This document shows positions 8,594 to 9,255 of a stretch of 9,255 bases of DNA, piece by piece. The stretch spans positions 1 through 9,255 of the forward strand of contig SKZJ01000037.1 of assembly GCA_007127425.1 (NCBI GenBank), written 5' to 3'. The stretch's first letter is position 1. Every line of letters begins with the position of its first letter. A model generated the notes under the pieces. It made no database searches. It was given only the letters and a program-made list of their open reading frames with translations, and was not told where the DNA came from. Origin of the DNA: Wenzhouxiangella sp. GTDB taxonomy: Bacteria > Pseudomonadota > Gammaproteobacteria > Xanthomonadales > Wenzhouxiangellaceae. Both the position numbers and the translations under genes were made by a program.

Positions 8594-8618
8594 ATTAAGG
8601 AACCTCTGAACATCTCTG

Positions 8619-8646
8619 CACGGAGACACAGAGTGCACAGAGAAAA
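8619..8646. repeat. CACAGAG-type repeat, left copy
   Basis: The stretch contains GGAGACACAGAGTGCACAGA, a pattern of CACAGAG units of a kind often seen between genes in proteobacteria. It can also fold: TCTCTG-CAC at its left edge pairs with GTGCACAGAGA at the right with a 2-base bulge. It is followed by AAAAA rather than T, so it is not a terminator for tex. A related stretch in reverse orientation lies at 9199-9223. Confidence 0.45.
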
Positions 8647-8805
8647 AAGCTTGTGGAGAGGCACCGGGTGGCATCCGACCGCTCACGACCTGACCGGGTG
8701 ATCGGCGCAGTCGATTCATTCGAGCTCAACGGGCCTGATACCGATCAAATTTGTCAGTTACCACATCAGCTATCAATAGCTTCGATCAAGCAGTTGGAGG
8801 AACCG

Positions 8806-9189
8806 ATGGCTTGGGATAAATCAGAGGCTGATTCCGCCACCCGTTCAGGCCATGAGCGGTCGCATACCATCCGTTGCGACAGGTGGGTGAAGGCTGCAAA
8901 CCTTACGGTGGCACCCTCCTGGCTCGTCCATCAATCCACTCCAACACGTCAGGTGGCGAGGGGTCTTGACCGGGGCCGGGTTCGAGGTGATGGAAGCAAC
9001 CACGGCCTGTCCGTAATTCGCGCGCCCGGTTGCCTCGATGAGCTGCAGGGGCAAACCGCTAGCACCGCGATACTGTCTGGCACCAGAACGCCACCAGGCT
9101 CGAAACATAGACGAGACGATTCACCTCGGTTCCGGCCCCGGGCAAGGCCGCTCGGCACCCGGCCACCACGTTCCAGGTCCACTCCTTGA
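8806..9189 (+). CDS. Doubtful small ORF with a strong ribosome site
   Basis: An ATG at 8806 follows TTGGAGG (8794-8800) at ideal spacing and opens a 127-codon frame starting MAWDKSEADSATRSGHERSH. Against it being a gene: third-position G/C is only about 58%, far below the confirmed genes. The C-terminal third is low-complexity Arg/Pro/Ser-rich sequence (RPRARPLGTRPPRSRSTP), and no domain, membrane segment or motif is visible. The same frame is open upstream to a GTG at 8653. It could be the start of a decayed or foreign gene; I give it low weight and record it because of the ribosome site. Confidence 0.2.
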   Translation: MAWDKSEADSATRSGHERSHTIRCDRWVKAANLTVAPSWLVHQSTPTRQVARGLDRGRVRGDGSNHGLSVIRAPGCLDELQGQTASTAILSGTRTPPGSKHRRDDSPRFRPRARPLGTRPPRSRSTP

Positions 9190-9198
9190 GAACCTGCT

Positions 9199-9223
9199 TT
9201 GTGTCCTCCGCGCCTCTGTGGCG
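9199..9223. repeat. CACAGAG-type repeat, right copy (inverted)
   Basis: On the plus strand this reads TTTGTGTCCTCCGCGCCTCT followed by GTGGC. Its reverse complement carries GCCACAGAGGCGCGGAGGACACAAAG, split here as GCCACAGAGGCG and CGGAGGACACAAAG. It is the same kind of CACAGAG-unit repeat as at 8619-8646, in the opposite orientation, and degenerate. Together they bracket most of the gene-poor region after tex. Confidence 0.4.
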
Positions 9224-9255
9224 CATAGCTCACGAATTTCAACCTCCCCCGCGCC

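Larger units (their letters stand above)
8594..9255. other. Gene-poor 660-base region downstream of tex
   Basis: No recognisable gene is seen on either strand. Open frames exist on both strands (for example 8653-9189 plus, 8949-9242 minus), but their third positions are only moderately GC-rich, unlike the clear bias of acs, the symporter and tex, and their translations are rich in Arg, Pro and Ser without any known motif. At both ends lie CACAGAG-type repeats in opposite orientation (8619-8646 and 9199-9223). The region may be a degraded gene, a non-coding spacer or horizontally acquired DNA; the sequence alone does not decide. No clear terminator for tex is visible. Confidence 0.6.

Noticed and set aside
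8619..8652. Hairpin after tex as a Rho-independent terminator
   Set aside because: The stem is followed by A residues rather than T on the tex strand, and the stem is imperfect.
8949..9242. Minus-strand frame starting near the right edge, with a purine-rich stretch before a TTG
   Set aside because: Its first residues (KFVSYAPQRRGGHK) are a reading of the CACAGAG-type repeat, and the rest is Arg/Ser/Pro-rich without motifs or codon bias.

Overview
The window looks like a chromosomal segment of a GC-rich gammaproteobacterium. This is judged from the Acs and Tex sequences, which align residue for residue with enterobacterial homologues, and from the strong G/C preference at third codon positions. 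The gene set would fit the Chromatiales or Lysobacterales (for example Wenzhouxiangella-like lineages), but that placement is inference. I see no tRNA, rRNA, CRISPR array or recognisable transposase.

Layout: (i) 1-162, minus strand, the 5' end of an unrecognised gene with a strong Shine-Dalgarno, running off the left edge. (ii) 163-500, a divergent intergenic region with a 25-bp perfect inverted repeat (186-210 / 373-397) and then the acs promoter. (iii) 501-2447, acs, acetyl-CoA synthetase. (iv) 2448-2574, a hairpin-forming repeat built on a 7-bp unit. (v) 2575-3252, a NarL/LuxR-type response regulator resembling CrbR/ErdR. (vi) 3253-3488, a regulatory intergenic region. (vii) 3489-3758 and 3771-5543, the small (DUF4212) and large subunits of a sodium:solute symporter, probably for acetate. 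(viii) 5544-5661, a GC-rich hairpin plus a second copy of the 7-bp-unit repeat. (ix) 5662-6204, a small membrane-anchored protein of unknown function. (x) 6263-8593, tex. (xi) 8594-9255, about 660 bases with no convincing gene.

Together, genes iii-vii form an acetate uptake and activation module: the symporter imports the short-chain acid, Acs activates it to acetyl-CoA, and the regulator probably controls both. The best evidence is in the DNA. The acs and symporter promoters share a box (ACCAATGTCG) at the same distance from matching -35-like (TGGGCC / TGGGCA) and -10-like (TAAGAT / TAGACT) elements, and the symporter promoter has a second box 15 bp upstream. This resembles the known CrbS/CrbR (MxtR/ErdR) control of acs and actP, but the sensor kinase is not in the window.

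I found no clearly new enzymatic or defence system. The most interesting signals are the shared promoter architecture, the two 7-bp-unit hairpin repeats placed just before genes without a Shine-Dalgarno, and the long inverted repeat between acs and its divergent neighbour.
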